In this document: positions 24,626 to 53,200 of the stretch, piece by piece
Position numbering within the stretch: the first letter of the stretch is position 1
Layout of the letters: each line of letters starts with the position of its first letter
Origin: Argopecten irradians
Taxonomy: Eukaryota > Mollusca > Bivalvia > Pectinida > Pectinidae
Assembly (NCBI RefSeq): GCF_041381155.1
Contig: NC_091143.1
Span: 27,715,331 to 27,779,330, forward strand
Direction: 5' to 3'
DNA length: 64,000 nucleotides
Made by a program: the position numbers and the translations under genes
Notes under the pieces: generated by a model
What the model saw: the letters and a program-made list of their open reading frames with translations, nothing else
What the model was told of the DNA's origin: nothing
The model's database searches: none

Positions 24626-25252
24626 TAATATGTACATATAAATGCATGTTCTTTAAATTTTCAAGCTAGATACCAATTATGACCACGTACAGTGTTTCTT
24701 TGTCAAATATATGGCAGAACTGATACAATTATACAATTTCAAATAAATGAAGTTGTGCTGTTAATTCTTGATGAAATTTTTAACTAGACACTTGATGCGT
24801 TTAAATATATAAAAATTTTCAAATGTCTCGTAAGTCTAATCGGGCTTGACATTTTGGTATTTCATCTATATTTTTATCCTGTTGTTAAACGTGTGACACT
24901 AATAAATGAGTATTTATTGTATTGTACTTTTCACTAGTGTGATGCTGTGTAGTATATTGTCGTACCCATGCAACCATTGGGACATAAGAATAACGTAATT
25001 TTGGAGTCCACCAGAGGAAATTGAAATTGATAACAATTTTTTTACATGTTCTTTTGATGGATCATAAATGATGGTCTCGAGTCACGTTTGCCAAAAAATG
25101 ATCGCAATTCTTTAAAATACTTGTCTATGTAATTATAACCTAGAGCGTTGTTCATCTGTTTTTATATGCCAACATGAAATTTTGAAATGAAGGTGAAACC
25201 CGATGCTTTTGATAGTGTAGCATAATTTTTGGAACACTCTTTACATTTCTAT
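24626..25252. other. AT-rich sequence, nothing recognised
   Basis: No gene, RNA or clear repeat boundary is visible. Confidence 0.4.
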
Positions 25253-25459
25253 ATACCACAGGGATCTGAGATACCGTTTATATATGTTTGGACCAAGCGA
25301 TAGACCATTATTAGTCATGTTTTTATGCACCATGTATGATATGTTTTTATCGATATTTTATCCTGACCTCTATAACAACTAAAATGTTTTATGGACACTC
25401 TGGTGGGTCCAAATATATATATGTATAAATTCTAACTTATTCTCAGATCCCTGTGGTAT
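25253..25459. mobile_element. Small MITE with ~20-bp inverted ends
   Basis: ATACCACAGGGATCTGAGA at the left edge is inverted at the right edge as TCTCAGATCCCTGTGGTAT. Weaker complementarity continues inward (TTTGGACC near 25289 against GGTCCAAA near 25407). At about 207 bp with no coding sequence, it fits a nonautonomous DNA transposon. Confidence 0.75.
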
Positions 25460-26279
25460 TTACCATGGTCATTCTTAGGTGAGAACGACTCGGACACGGA
25501 ACTCGTCCGGGCGTAACGCGATCTCGAGTTATTCGCGATATCGATCGGACTCTAGTACAACTGACATACATGTATACAAAAGTACATGTACGTATGTAAA
25601 TGTATACCAATACAGTAAATTCAAAACGTTAGTAGCATGGATAAAATGTATGTATAAACATAATTGGACTAAGAGATTTAAATGTACACGTATGGTCCAT
25701 CTTAATGTAATAAATAATTCAATATAATTTCTAATTCAAATCAACCGTACACTGTATATATCATAAATAATTAGAAACACAAATCCATCGTTCGTTTCTG
25801 AACAAACATACATGCTGTTTCAAGCTCATATAGATTATTTAGACATTATTATATATTTCATGAATACAGCAAAATCAATCGAAGAAGCAGACTTACATGA
25901 TCGCGAACTCTCTGGTTATAACGGGTCCGGGTCCATGACACAAAGAACCTCTCTCTTTATATATATACGTATAGGGTGCAAATTATATGGATCGCGAACA
26001 ACCAACGAGACAACAGCTCTCCGATGACGTGACGCTGACCACTAGGACATTTCAGACGAACACATCTAGTCTCAGCGACCCAACTCACCAAGAGAATATC
26101 GCACCCGTGCGTCCTACATGTACCTGTAAATAAAAGGAGACCATACAACCAGACATGGAATGCCATTCAACTATATATACGAATTTTACATCCGTAGTTT
26201 AATGGAACATAGAAAAAGGTCTTCGCTTTAAGGTGAATGACAGACATGGAATGTTTAGAAACTATTATATTAAGAACAA
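25460..26279. other. Unclassified sequence
   Basis: Short open frames exist on both strands (25479-25727, 25812-26027) but carry no motif I know. GATCGCGAAC occurs near 25899 and 25990. I cannot support a gene. Confidence 0.35.
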
Positions 26280-26740
26280 CGATATATTGTTATGCATTAG
26301 TGAATGTTGGGTTTCAGAAGAAGATTTGATGCTTTGATCGGTGACTATATAGTTTCGTATTTCCCAGTAAATCCGGAATGGGAGGGGAAATTGTTATTTT
26401 TCATAAACATAATTTATATAATATATCAGAGTGGAACAAAATATAAATAATTCTATAATAGTTTTTTATTTAAATATTCCAGACAAAAAAAATGTGCTAT
26501 TCAATTCATCTTTTGTTACTTTCCACCTAAAAATTGTCATTTATGCTTCAAATAATATCGACTTGCTTCAGAGTTTAGATGGAACTCTTGTCAAATATAA
26601 TGATTGAAGGTTCAGTATACGTCATTGGAGATTTCAATTCGAGAACAGAACTTAGACATGATTTTATTGAAAACGACCTACCAAATAATGTCCTGGATAC
26701 GTTAGAACGTTTTGACTATAACACAGACAGTGGCGTAGGA
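26280..26740 (+). pseudogene. LINE endonuclease fragment, broken
   Basis: Reading frames near 26300-26330 give ISECWVSEEDL, and 26610-26700 gives VYVIGDFNSRTELRHDFIE followed by NNVLDTLERFDYNTDSG. The CWV and GDFNSR blocks belong to the AP-endonuclease domain of LINE ORF2. Stops and frame changes separate them. Flanking LINE domains are not found. The fragment differs from the one at 1853-2232, so it comes from another LINE lineage. Confidence 0.7.
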
Positions 26741-27280
26741 AGATGAAACGTAATGTATTGCACAGTGGAAAGAACAGTTGTGTTGCCTATATGTTGGGCA
26801 TCCGAATGACGGTGGTAAAAAGTGCGCTTGAGCCTTTCGATATCGCTTTTCACAACAATTAAAAAGATGAGCAGGCTGCACCCCGAAACAGTATGTTGCA
26901 ATTTGTTGAACAACATCGTTATGCTGCAAAGGTATGTTGCCGAGGACCCATTACTACACATGTACTCCTCGCTAGACTGGAAATAATAGATATTTTATTC
27001 GATTTCTGTCATATTTATTCAGTAGTTTGGGTTTATTTTATTCGATTTCTGTCATATTTATTCATTAGTTTTGGTTTACGCAACGTTATTTAACACGTCT
27101 GTTATGCCTTCCCAAATTGCTCCCATATCAAATCCAAAACAGACGTAATACAAACGATTACCTCAATATACATTGGCTACAAATTACCTTAAATCCTGAT
27201 GTCGACGTACGCTATATATTTGTTTTACACACTGTCTTAGTTCGCTATTAAGCCGCAAGACCCCGTCAGTTGCGGATATG
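26741..27280. other. Nothing recognised
   Basis: A GTGGCGTAGGAAGAT segment at about 26730-26745 resembles the end of many invertebrate DNA transposons and recurs inverted near 63964. Otherwise only AT-rich sequence is seen. Confidence 0.35.
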
Positions 27281-27398
27281 TAATGGATAATTTCCGAAAA
27301 CCTGTCCATTATTAGAGAGAATGGATAGTACCGAGCCCGCAGGGCGAGGTACAATCCATTCTCTCTAATAATGGACAGTTTGAGGAATTTATCCTACT
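27281..27398. mobile_element. Palindromic foldback element
   Basis: The left arm (TCCATTATTAGAGAGAATGG at 27305) is inverted in the right arm (CCATTCTCTCTAATAATGGA at 27349). The outer parts GGATAATTTCC and GGAATTTATCC also pair. The loop contains a GC-rich GAGCCCGCAGGGCGAGG. About 50-bp imperfect arms indicate a foldback MITE. Confidence 0.75.
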
Positions 27399-28319
27399 TA
27401 AAACCCATCATACCACTACCCACTACCTTGCGTACCCTGTTAGAGAAATGGGACATCCCACTTCAGGTATTGCACAGGTGTTCACTCACCTGTGACAAAT
27501 AATGGACTAACAATGTTGAGATGCATGCACAATCATTTAGTTTTACACCTTTGGAAGTACAACAGTGTTTTTCAACATGTCGGATAGTGATATATTCTTT
27601 ACCCAGTCATTATTTAGGGATGTACCCAGTTGTGACAGATGATATAACGTTCTAACTGGAGTAATTGTTTGCCTGTTTGTTCGCACAAGGACAGGTGCAT
27701 TGTCTAACTTTACATCAAATACATACAAGCAAGGTGAGTTTTCCCTACAATTTAAAATTTACTGTTTTTTTACTGTTTTTTAAACCGATCATGCGCATGT
27801 TATATATATGATAAAATAGCTATATTTGATTGATATGGTAGCATTGCACTGGTATACGGTTAAACCTGTCTAATCCAACACCACGTGGGAACAACTTGTT
27901 TGGTCAGATTATTCAGGGTGTAGGAAAGTCAGATATTGTTGTATACTATTGTTGCTAACGGAACAGTTACAGATAGGATGCAGGGAAACCAGGTGTCAGA
28001 TTAGACAGGTTTCGCTCTAATATGATTATTATGTTATGTTTGGCCATAATTATCAGATTATATGTTATAAAGGTTGTGAGATATCTGAGCGAAAAGACTG
28101 CATATTATCCCACCTCGGTCAAGAATCTAGAATTCCTATTCCTCGTCAATTACAAGTTTTAAAAATATGTAACAAATAATAATGCAAGACTCTAATTATG
28201 TTTTTTTTTCAGAACAGTAACAGCTAGGAAGGGAAATAATAATTTCGATGGAGCAGTGAACATAATTGTAAAATTTTGGTTGGTCCAATAAACTTGTTTG
28301 GTTTTCCTTACAGCAGCGT

Positions 28320-28455
28320 TTTTTTCCTGTGTTCAAAATAGACTGTCCATTATTCTCCCGACTGTCCATTATTTTGGGGAATAATGGACAGTGACCCAAA
28401 AAAATGCAAGTTACATAATGGACTCCTAGGTGTCCATTATTTAATATAATGGTCA
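28320..28455. repeat. Cluster of inverted TGTCCATTATT motifs
   Basis: TGTCCATTATT occurs repeatedly in both orientations within about 130 bp (near 28347, 28369, 28381 reversed, 28418 reversed and 28431). The same motif forms the arms of the foldback element at 27281-27398. It may be a related, rearranged copy or an end of the same family. Confidence 0.5.
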
Positions 28456-29284
28456 TATACAACAAAGGAAACTTTGCAAGCTGGGTTTTAACGACGAATA
28501 ACAGCCGATATACAGCTCATATAATAAGCATGTATTGAGTATATATTGCGTACGAATAGCGTATCTAACAATTTTCACAATCAAAATTTTGTTCAGTTCA
28601 CAAATAATGGGAACGAAAAAACTTACTGCGGACGTGTGCAGATGTTGGTCGACCGATGCAAGTACGATTTACAAATATTGCGAACATTCGCAAATCTTCC
28701 TTAACGCCGGTGGTACCGGGTCTTAAAACTGATATTCATTTTGTGTTTAAAATTCAGATGGGTGTTTATCTTTTTTAATGTCATCTTTGATTGGCTAAGT
28801 CTTAACTTGTAAGACAGTCAGTCTTAATTAAGACCGCTTCATGATCTCAGAAGCGCACTAGTGTTTCATGTTGAATTTGCCTCTTTTCACTTGTCATTCA
28901 TATCCTGGTATAGACCACTTAAAATGGGATCATATGATAGACCAGTAATAGTGTTGCTGCCATACTAGGATCAAATTGCAGCAAACTTTGCTCCAAGCAT
29001 GCTGATTTTTTTTTTGCAGTGCCGTCACAGTATGATAGAATGATCCCATCATACTTTGCACAGTTGAAATCTCCTTAAATCATGATGCACAGTTAAAGAA
29101 ATTACACATAGATGCGAGACCTGTTGAGGACCTTGCGGTAGATAAGCCTTTGGCTTAGCATGTTATCCTTTTCAAAAAAGACTCCACGCTATACAAATTT
29201 AGTAATAAATCAGTAGGGAACATTGCAGAACCCTATATAATGTACTCAATTCCCCTTGATGTCAAGGCTCTGTGTATCAACTTT
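28456..29284. other. Nothing recognised
   Basis: AT-rich sequence with no convincing open frame, RNA or repeat boundary. Confidence 0.35.
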
Positions 29285-29385
29285 TATCTTAATCTGTCAA
29301 ATAGTTTAGGAGTTCGCGGAAGACAGACGGACACAGGAACGATTCCAATATACCCCCACATTAACTTCGTTGTGGGGGATATAAT
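29285..29385 (+). repeat. Mollusc-type repeat tail with small hairpin
   Basis: GAAGACAGACGGACACAGGA followed by TATACCCCCACATTAACTTC and GTTGTGGGGGATATAA resembles a tail seen in many bivalve interspersed repeats, with CCCCAC...GTGGGG forming a hairpin. The rest of the element is not delimited. Confidence 0.4.
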
Positions 29386-29696
29386 CTAGTTTTTCTCTCA
29401 TACCTACACGTTACACGTGTAATACTGGCTGATCTAGAGCAATACACTCATGTCGCCTGAAGCAAAGTCTCGTGACGTCACAGCGTCAACAAGATACATT
29501 ATTTTTCACAATCCAGGCTGAATTTGCTTTAAAAGATACAAACAAAGGATTATGCGTTGAAAATATCACGCAATTTTCATGAATGGAAAATTGACTTTCA
29601 GTCACGTTTTTTTTTTCTTTCTCGAACTTGATTTCAAAATGGCGGAAAATCCTAGTAGTAAAATTGCAATAAAACGTCGATGTAGGAGAGAAAAAT

Positions 29697-29858
29697 ACTC
29701 TTTTATACGTGGATATGAAGGATAGAGATATACTAACTTCTGGATCACAAAATCAAAATGTTGTATAACCACCGACAAAGCTTTGGGTTTTACAACATTT
29801 TGTAACCCTCGGTAGAATATCTCTATCCTCCATTTCCACATATGAAAAAGTCTTATAT
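29697..29858. repeat. Imperfect hairpin element
   Basis: CTCTTTTATACGTGGATATG near 29697 and CATTTCCACATATGAAAAAG near 29830 are roughly complementary. Inner blocks GATAGAGATATAC and GAATATCTCTATC also pair. No protein is encoded. It fits a decayed MITE. Confidence 0.6.
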
Positions 29859-31499
29859 AACTATAATTAGAATTTTTGATACTTGTATGCCTAAGAAAGA
29901 ATCAATGTATGTTGATATAAAAGAGAAGACAAAAATTTGAGAGCAGAAGGTTTATTGAAAGAAGGGTATAGGACAAGGTTAGAAGCAAAGTGATACAGGA
30001 AAGCAGTCTATGCACACAGTGTGCCACACTCTTAGGAACTACTAAAACACGAGTGTAAATAAAATCTGTTGTACGTGTTGGTAAAATTCCATTGATAGCC
30101 ATGCTAATCACCCAAATAGACTTCTGGTTAAAAACCAGGCGTTGTTTCAAACCAAAAATAATCTACAAATCTTTTAACTTGAAAATTATCAAAATGTCAC
30201 ACATTTCATGGTGTATAATATTCAAAATACAATCTGAACTAATGAAAATCATAAACATGAAAGAATTTCTGGTACAAAATGTACATTTACTTCAACACAG
30301 CGGTGAATCTAGCATTGTAAATCATATCTTAATTCATATTAAAACGTCTAGCAGAAACTGCACAAATAGAATCATAGTTAAAGTGAGATAACTGACACGA
30401 TTATCAAAAGGATGGAGTGAATATTGAACACATTCCTAAGTAAGTTCGCTCTTAGTTCTCTCTGCTGAGGTTCACTACCGGTTGCCTTTCTTTTTTGTAC
30501 AGATTTGTACTTTATTGCTACATGAATTGTTCAAAAGTATAACTCAAAGATGTATTTTTAAGTATATCAATCGTTATTATTTCATGTTTACCATCTTTCT
30601 GGGATTTGATACAATAAGATTCATAATATATTCAATTCTTCTCAAAATATTGTAAACTCTTTGCTTTGGTAAAATAATGGTCTTGCATCCCTTTGTTTAA
30701 ATTCCTCTAAAAAGCTAAACTAATAGAGCTAAAACAGCTTGTACATATAACCATGCCATGTTTTCTAAAAGCTTCATATATAGTTTTTTCAAAATAATTT
30801 AACAAAAATCCTTCTTTTTTTAGAAAGGAACAAAATGTAAACTGTTTTTTCACATTCCTGAAAGATGTTTTGTGAAGTGGAACTTAATGTTTAGATCGAA
30901 GATTTTGACATTTATTGGTTTATATGATAAAAAAAATACATTATGGAGAAGTGGACCAGCTGTTTATCATAAAAAATATTGGATTGTGTTCTTAATATCA
31001 AGACTGTTATGAAGGGCTACAATGACTTCATTTATTTATATTTTACTTCTTAGAACTAAAAGTTTACCAGGTAAAAAAAATTGTCATTTCGTTGCTCATA
31101 TATCATAACAATTACAGACTGTATGGTTTGGTTTTTTCGAGGAAAACACAGGCATTGGTTAACAGTTAATTGGAGCCTTGTTTTTTAGGGTTAACTCGGA
31201 GAAATACAGACAATGCTTGTTAGATGGTTACTGAAATGATTTGGTAACATGATAATTACCATAATCTGTATAATTATTCACACATAATGAATCTGGCCAA
31301 GTAACAAAGCACTGAGTAAACAATGTTTAACTTTCACCCCTGATTCCTAGGGTGTCAATGACCCTTCACTTAACCCAAGCCCTTACCATTGAGGTACATC
31401 TAGTGTCCTCAACAGCTCATCTACATATCAAGAACATTCCATCAAAACGCCCCTTTAACACTGGCTATATATCAAAGATGGAAACAAAATTAATATAAA
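29859..31499. other. AT-rich intergenic sequence downstream of UPF1
   Basis: No gene is recognised. TTTATT at about 29950 (AATAAA on the minus strand) and others nearby could serve minus-strand transcripts, but I cannot choose one as the UPF1 poly(A) signal. Confidence 0.4.
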
Positions 31500-32122
31500 A
31501 AAAAATCACCATACAATGTAAACTGAAAGAAAAAGACTATACTTCAACACAAAGATAAAGATATAAGCTTGCTTTCTAATACTCGGATGGTACCAAACTC
31601 TTTTCCCCAACACAATATTTTTGTTTAAGTGTAGTTTTTTAATTCTACTCTTACATGAAACCAGGGCTACATTGGATCTCTGATTTATATCTTGTAGTGC
31701 TACCACACATCGGGTTCACTGAACCCCCCTAGTATGGCATCAAAACCACAGGCCCAGCAGTGTCTGTCGTCTGCTAGTATTGACCAAGCAGGTGGCATAA
31801 ATCTGCCCATTCTTATCACCACCAACATGCCACGTTACCGCTGTAGATCCACATGATCGGTCATGTGAGCGGATGGCTGTGTCGGACCCCGTTGGCTGTC
31901 TCACTCAGCCCAGTGGGAGGGGACGTTTCCCTCAGGTGTGGCCGTGGGAAGCCGACGCCCGTGGTTGGTGGTAGTTCTACCTGGCAGGCCACTTTAGCAG
32001 ACACTGCTCATTGTGTGCACATCGTACTGTCAGAGACATCGTGGTAGCTAAGATCTTGTGTGATCGATCACTTAGTTTTCATTTCATCTTTCTGCCGTAG
32101 GCTGATATTGTGAGTGGCGGTC
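31500..32122 (-). other. UPF1: UPF1 3' untranslated region (extent uncertain)
   Basis: Sequence following the UPF1 stop codon on the minus strand. The segment 31715-32060 is clearly more GC-rich than its surroundings, unlike most intergenic DNA here. No coding continuation is seen in the frame of UPF1. The exact 3' end cannot be placed. Confidence 0.5.
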
Positions 32123-48680
<16,558 letters not shown>

Positions 48681-50181
48681 GTCATGGCCGTTTCCTTAGA
48701 ACTATGTAAAAGTAAGGCGAACTAAAACTGGTAGCACAAGAATAACTGTTCGAAACACGTTAAATTTTGAACTGAAAGTAGAAATGTTTTCCCGAATGTT
48801 TCACGCCATTTCGTTCTCTGGTAGTTGACGTCACGACTACACACAAATCGATGACGTATACAACAATGTGCACTTTTTACCTTGACGTTCTTCTCATTCA
48901 CAGGCAGAAATTACTCAGTGAGAGCAGTGAGTTAGTGATGATATAAGATATTTTGTACATTTTCATAATATTATAAATATTGTGGTTATGTAAATATTAT
49001 CTACAACATAACATGTAATTGTGATATTTATCCTCTTGCATGACAGAAAGGGGATCCGGATAATGACTGAAATTAATCGATGATGTCCCACCTACCTATG
49101 ACATGTAGTATGTAACTGGACCATACTCCAACAATATTATAGGTATAGCACGACGAGACACTTTTGGAACATTACGTCGACAGTCAGCAAAGTAACGTCC
49201 GATAAAAAAACGGCTGACCAGTCGACTCTCATGTTATGGGAGTAACTGTACCAGTACATATAACGTGTTACTTCGTATCATCAAAGATTTATATGAGATA
49301 AATTCGAAATCCTTGGTATCACACATAGAAATATGTCAATGTATATATTGTATTGTTGGACCCAGATGTACATGTTTTGTTTTTTTTTACATACAGCTGT
49401 ACATGCATGATTGTCTTATCAACTCTCATATACAAATGTATGACTGTCTGTTATCAACTCTCATATACAACAAGGACGTATATGAAAACGGGTCTCAATA
49501 TTAATAATAATACTTATAAATCCTTGTATACAATATTAGCTTAGAATTTTGCATTTCATTTGTAAACATGTAAATTGCATTAATTTATTGCACAACTACA
49601 TGTAGCATTGCTTAGCATTTACTGTACAGTACTAGTACTGTACAAATGTATATGTATTCTACGTTATCTATGCATTTGTATGTTATGTACATGTTTGTGC
49701 AGTAAAAGATGTTTATAATATAACTACAATAAATAATATACACACACATCAGACCTTCATCAATATAAATGTGAATGGTTGTATGTACATGCATACTAGC
49801 TGTAGCTGTAACATTAATTCAATTCCCTGCCAATTAATGTTCCTATTTATGTATGATAATAAAATGATATATTTTGTAATATGTGTAAGTTTTTATAATT
49901 GTTGCATTACATACCTGATAAAATAATAACTTTACGTAATGCTAACCATTTGATAAAAGAAAAGGAAAATTTATTTGCATTTTAATATGAAAAGGTTTCA
50001 AAATGAAATGAAATAAATCTAGAATCTCATCCGCAAAACAGTATTATGATTTTGTTACCACATGCAACCAGAACATGAATAATTCACTGTACATGTACCT
50101 GTAATTCATGTATCTCGATCAGCTACAATGCATTTTCGAATTTCATATTTGAATTTAAAGTTACTCCTTTCATTTTTCCAG
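48681..50181. promoter_or_regulatory. Shared upstream region between UPF1 and LRRC28 (head-to-head)
   Basis: The UPF1 start codon (minus strand) and the first coding exon of LRRC28 (plus strand) are about 1.5 kb apart and face away from each other. A bidirectional promoter is possible. LRRC28's first coding exon is preceded by a splice acceptor (TTTTTCCAG, ending 50181), so at least one upstream noncoding exon must lie in or near this interval. GC-richer sequence lies close to the UPF1 start (48660-48900). I cannot locate a TATA box or initiator with confidence. Confidence 0.4.
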
Positions 50182-50204
50182 ATGAAGTATGCATGGACTG
50201 AAGA

Positions 50205-53200
50205 ATGGAAGAAGGAGAATTTTCTAATATTGAAGATGAACTTGAAAATGTCAAGAAGGGAGACACCATTCTGCATCTTAATTACAAAGGACTGAAAAGT
50301 CTTCCACCATGTTTGCTGACAGATATTTGCTACAGAAATCTGAAGATTATTTATGCTAAGAGGAACCGTCTTATGTGTTTGGTAAAAAAATAAATAAATA
50401 AATGTGGTACATGTGCATGCATACAGTATATATGCCATATGTGCAATATATTTTGTTGTGAAAAGAAATGAAAATGTTATCATGACTTTATAGTGATAGA
50501 GATCGACTCTTTGGTCACAACGATAAATTGTACATGAAAGTTTTCCCCAACCAGGATCGGATCTATATATATCCCTTTATTCTCTTCACTAACTTAGGTA
50601 TACATTTACATGCACAAAAAAATATCTTTAATTAAAGGAATTGCCTAAACAGAAACAGCTTTTAATTCTTAAATGGAAATGCAAAACATGCATGATTGAT
50701 GTATAATATTGTAAAAGTTAATACTATACACTTAATTATCATCACCTTTTGAACAATCTGAATGAATCTTTATTATTACTAATAGTACATGTAACATACT
50801 AGATTACACAGTGAATCTTGCATTTGTTTGGTGTACGTTGTTTCCTCACTTTTATTGAGGAAATGTAGTGGTTCTTTCATAAATTAATGAATTAATTAAA
50901 ACTTTATTTTAATTTACATGTTCTGATTATTCTTGAATCAGTCATGCTATTAACTGCCTGATTTTGTTAAAAAGATAGTCGCTATATGTACTGTATGTGT
51001 CATTATTCAATTATCTCCCCTTCGAATACCAATAATGTTTTATTTATTTAGAACTTTTAATAAAAGTTTGGTAAATAAAGTTCTCAGTCAATGCTTTAAA
51101 ATGTTTTTGAATAAAATGTATTAATTTTTGTTGTCATACATATGTATCTATAAAAATATTTCAGATTAGGGTAGAAATGTGTATAAAACATTTTTGACAT
51201 TCTACCCAATATTTACTTTCAGCCAGAATACTTGAATCAGCTTTTTAATTTGGTTGAGTTGTAAGTATATGCTTATATTTGAAAACATAACTATTAGTAA
51301 GCTTATATTGTGATATTTTTAAGGATATCTTTATTTTGATAACTACCAATGATATGCTTGAATATCAATTTGAAGAATAAAATTGAAAAAGCATCAGGTT
51401 ATAATCTAACAAGGGCCATTTTTAACAAATAATTAATCTGAAATAACATTGTAAAATTAAAAAAGTCATTGTCTTTAAATAGGTTCAAATCTTTTTCTTA
51501 TACATGTAACTTTGTTGTTTCAGATATTTGCCAAGCAACAATATCAAGACTATACCAGATGGTAAGAGTTATTCCATTTTGTTTAGATACAGTATAAGCA
51601 TGGTATATTTATTAATTCTGTATGCTCAATGTACTACCACATTGTGGTACCGTATTCGACCCATTAAGTACCCCTGTCGATATATAAGCAACCTCTACTC
51701 CTTTTTGAGGTCTGAATTTCACTTAAAATACAAACTAAAACTATGAAAACTGTCTTTCTTTCTCTATTTGATTTCTTTTGTAAATTCATTAATTGGCTTA
51801 CACTGTGCAGTATTGTTGTGAAAGATTAGCCCAAATCTAGTCTTATTTTATGCCCCCTCATTTTTCATTTTTAACTGCCTTGGATAATTATTGGATTAAA
51901 TACATAATTCAAAATGAGTTTAAGAAATTTAAAGCACTTATAAATATTGAATTAAAAACTGAAAAGGGTACATACAATGTAGTAGTCACTGTTTTGCATC
52001 ACTCTTGGAATTGATTTTGCAGGCAGTACATTTCAGATATATGTAACTTAAATTTTATCAGGAATGCTAATTGGTAAATGTATGTTTATATTAATACAAA
52101 AGAGTATTCGGTCTTTGTATATAACAAAGTTACCCCACTTGCAGGTATAGGTACCATTGTGACGTCATTGTTTTGTGAGCAAAAATTATGTCATTGAAAA
52201 GTGTGTTGTTAAGCTCACAAACACACGTCATCACTTGTAATCAGTACCTACATGTACCCACAAGGGATATGCAAAGACGGAATATCTAATTGATAATCTG
52301 CAAAAAAGAATGGTACACCTGTGGTCCAGTAGATACATATACTCCTTAACTATAATGATTCTCATATTCTTTTTTCTAGGGATCTGTGATTTAAGGAACC
52401 TAGAATCCTTAAACCTGTGTGATAATGAGTTGAATCATTTACCTGCTGTTATTGGCAAGTTAAAAAAACTACAGAAACTACAAGTCTCCGTAAATAAGCT
52501 TAAATGTCTACTGTCATGTAAGTAAATGAATTAAAAAATAGAAAGTCATGCTAGTTAATGGTCATTTCTCCTCAGTCTGCTAGTGTAACCATGTTTTTGG
52601 GCCTAATAATTTTTTATTTAAAATTATTGTACTTTTGTCTTTTTAAAAACAAGTAAACTGATTGAAAGTGTTGTTAGACTTTAAAGCAGTATCCTTATCT
52701 ATTATATATATAGAGATGTATTAAATATTTAAATGTTTGTCTTCACAACGTCAAAATGTTAATAAAATTGATGTCATATAATTATAAAAGCAGGATTCAT
52801 GAATATTTTTAAATCATTTCAAAGTTTATATTGAGAGATAGATGAAAATAAATTTGAATTATAAGTATTCTTTAGCTAATACAAAAATGTCTTTCAATAT
52901 TTTCTTTCTTTAAACAAGGTATTGGAGATCTGTGTAATCTGAAGACATTAGAGCTGATGAGGAATGACCTGTCCACTTTACCGGTCAGTTTGTGTCAATG
53001 TGAGAGGCTAGAGACTCTAAACTTAGACTACAACAGATTGACCACTCTTCCTCGTCATTTCTGGAGATTGACAAGCTTGTCGGAACTCTCAGTCTGCGGA
53101 AACAACTTGATCAATTTACCACAAAGTAATATTCTAAAGCCAAGTCTGTACTAGGTATTGGGGGATAAGCTTTAGGGTGTCAATTTAAAAAAAAAACATT

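Noticed and set aside
31853..32047. Plus-strand frame opposite the UPF1 3' UTR
   Set aside because: Its length is expected in a GC-richer segment, and it has no known motif.
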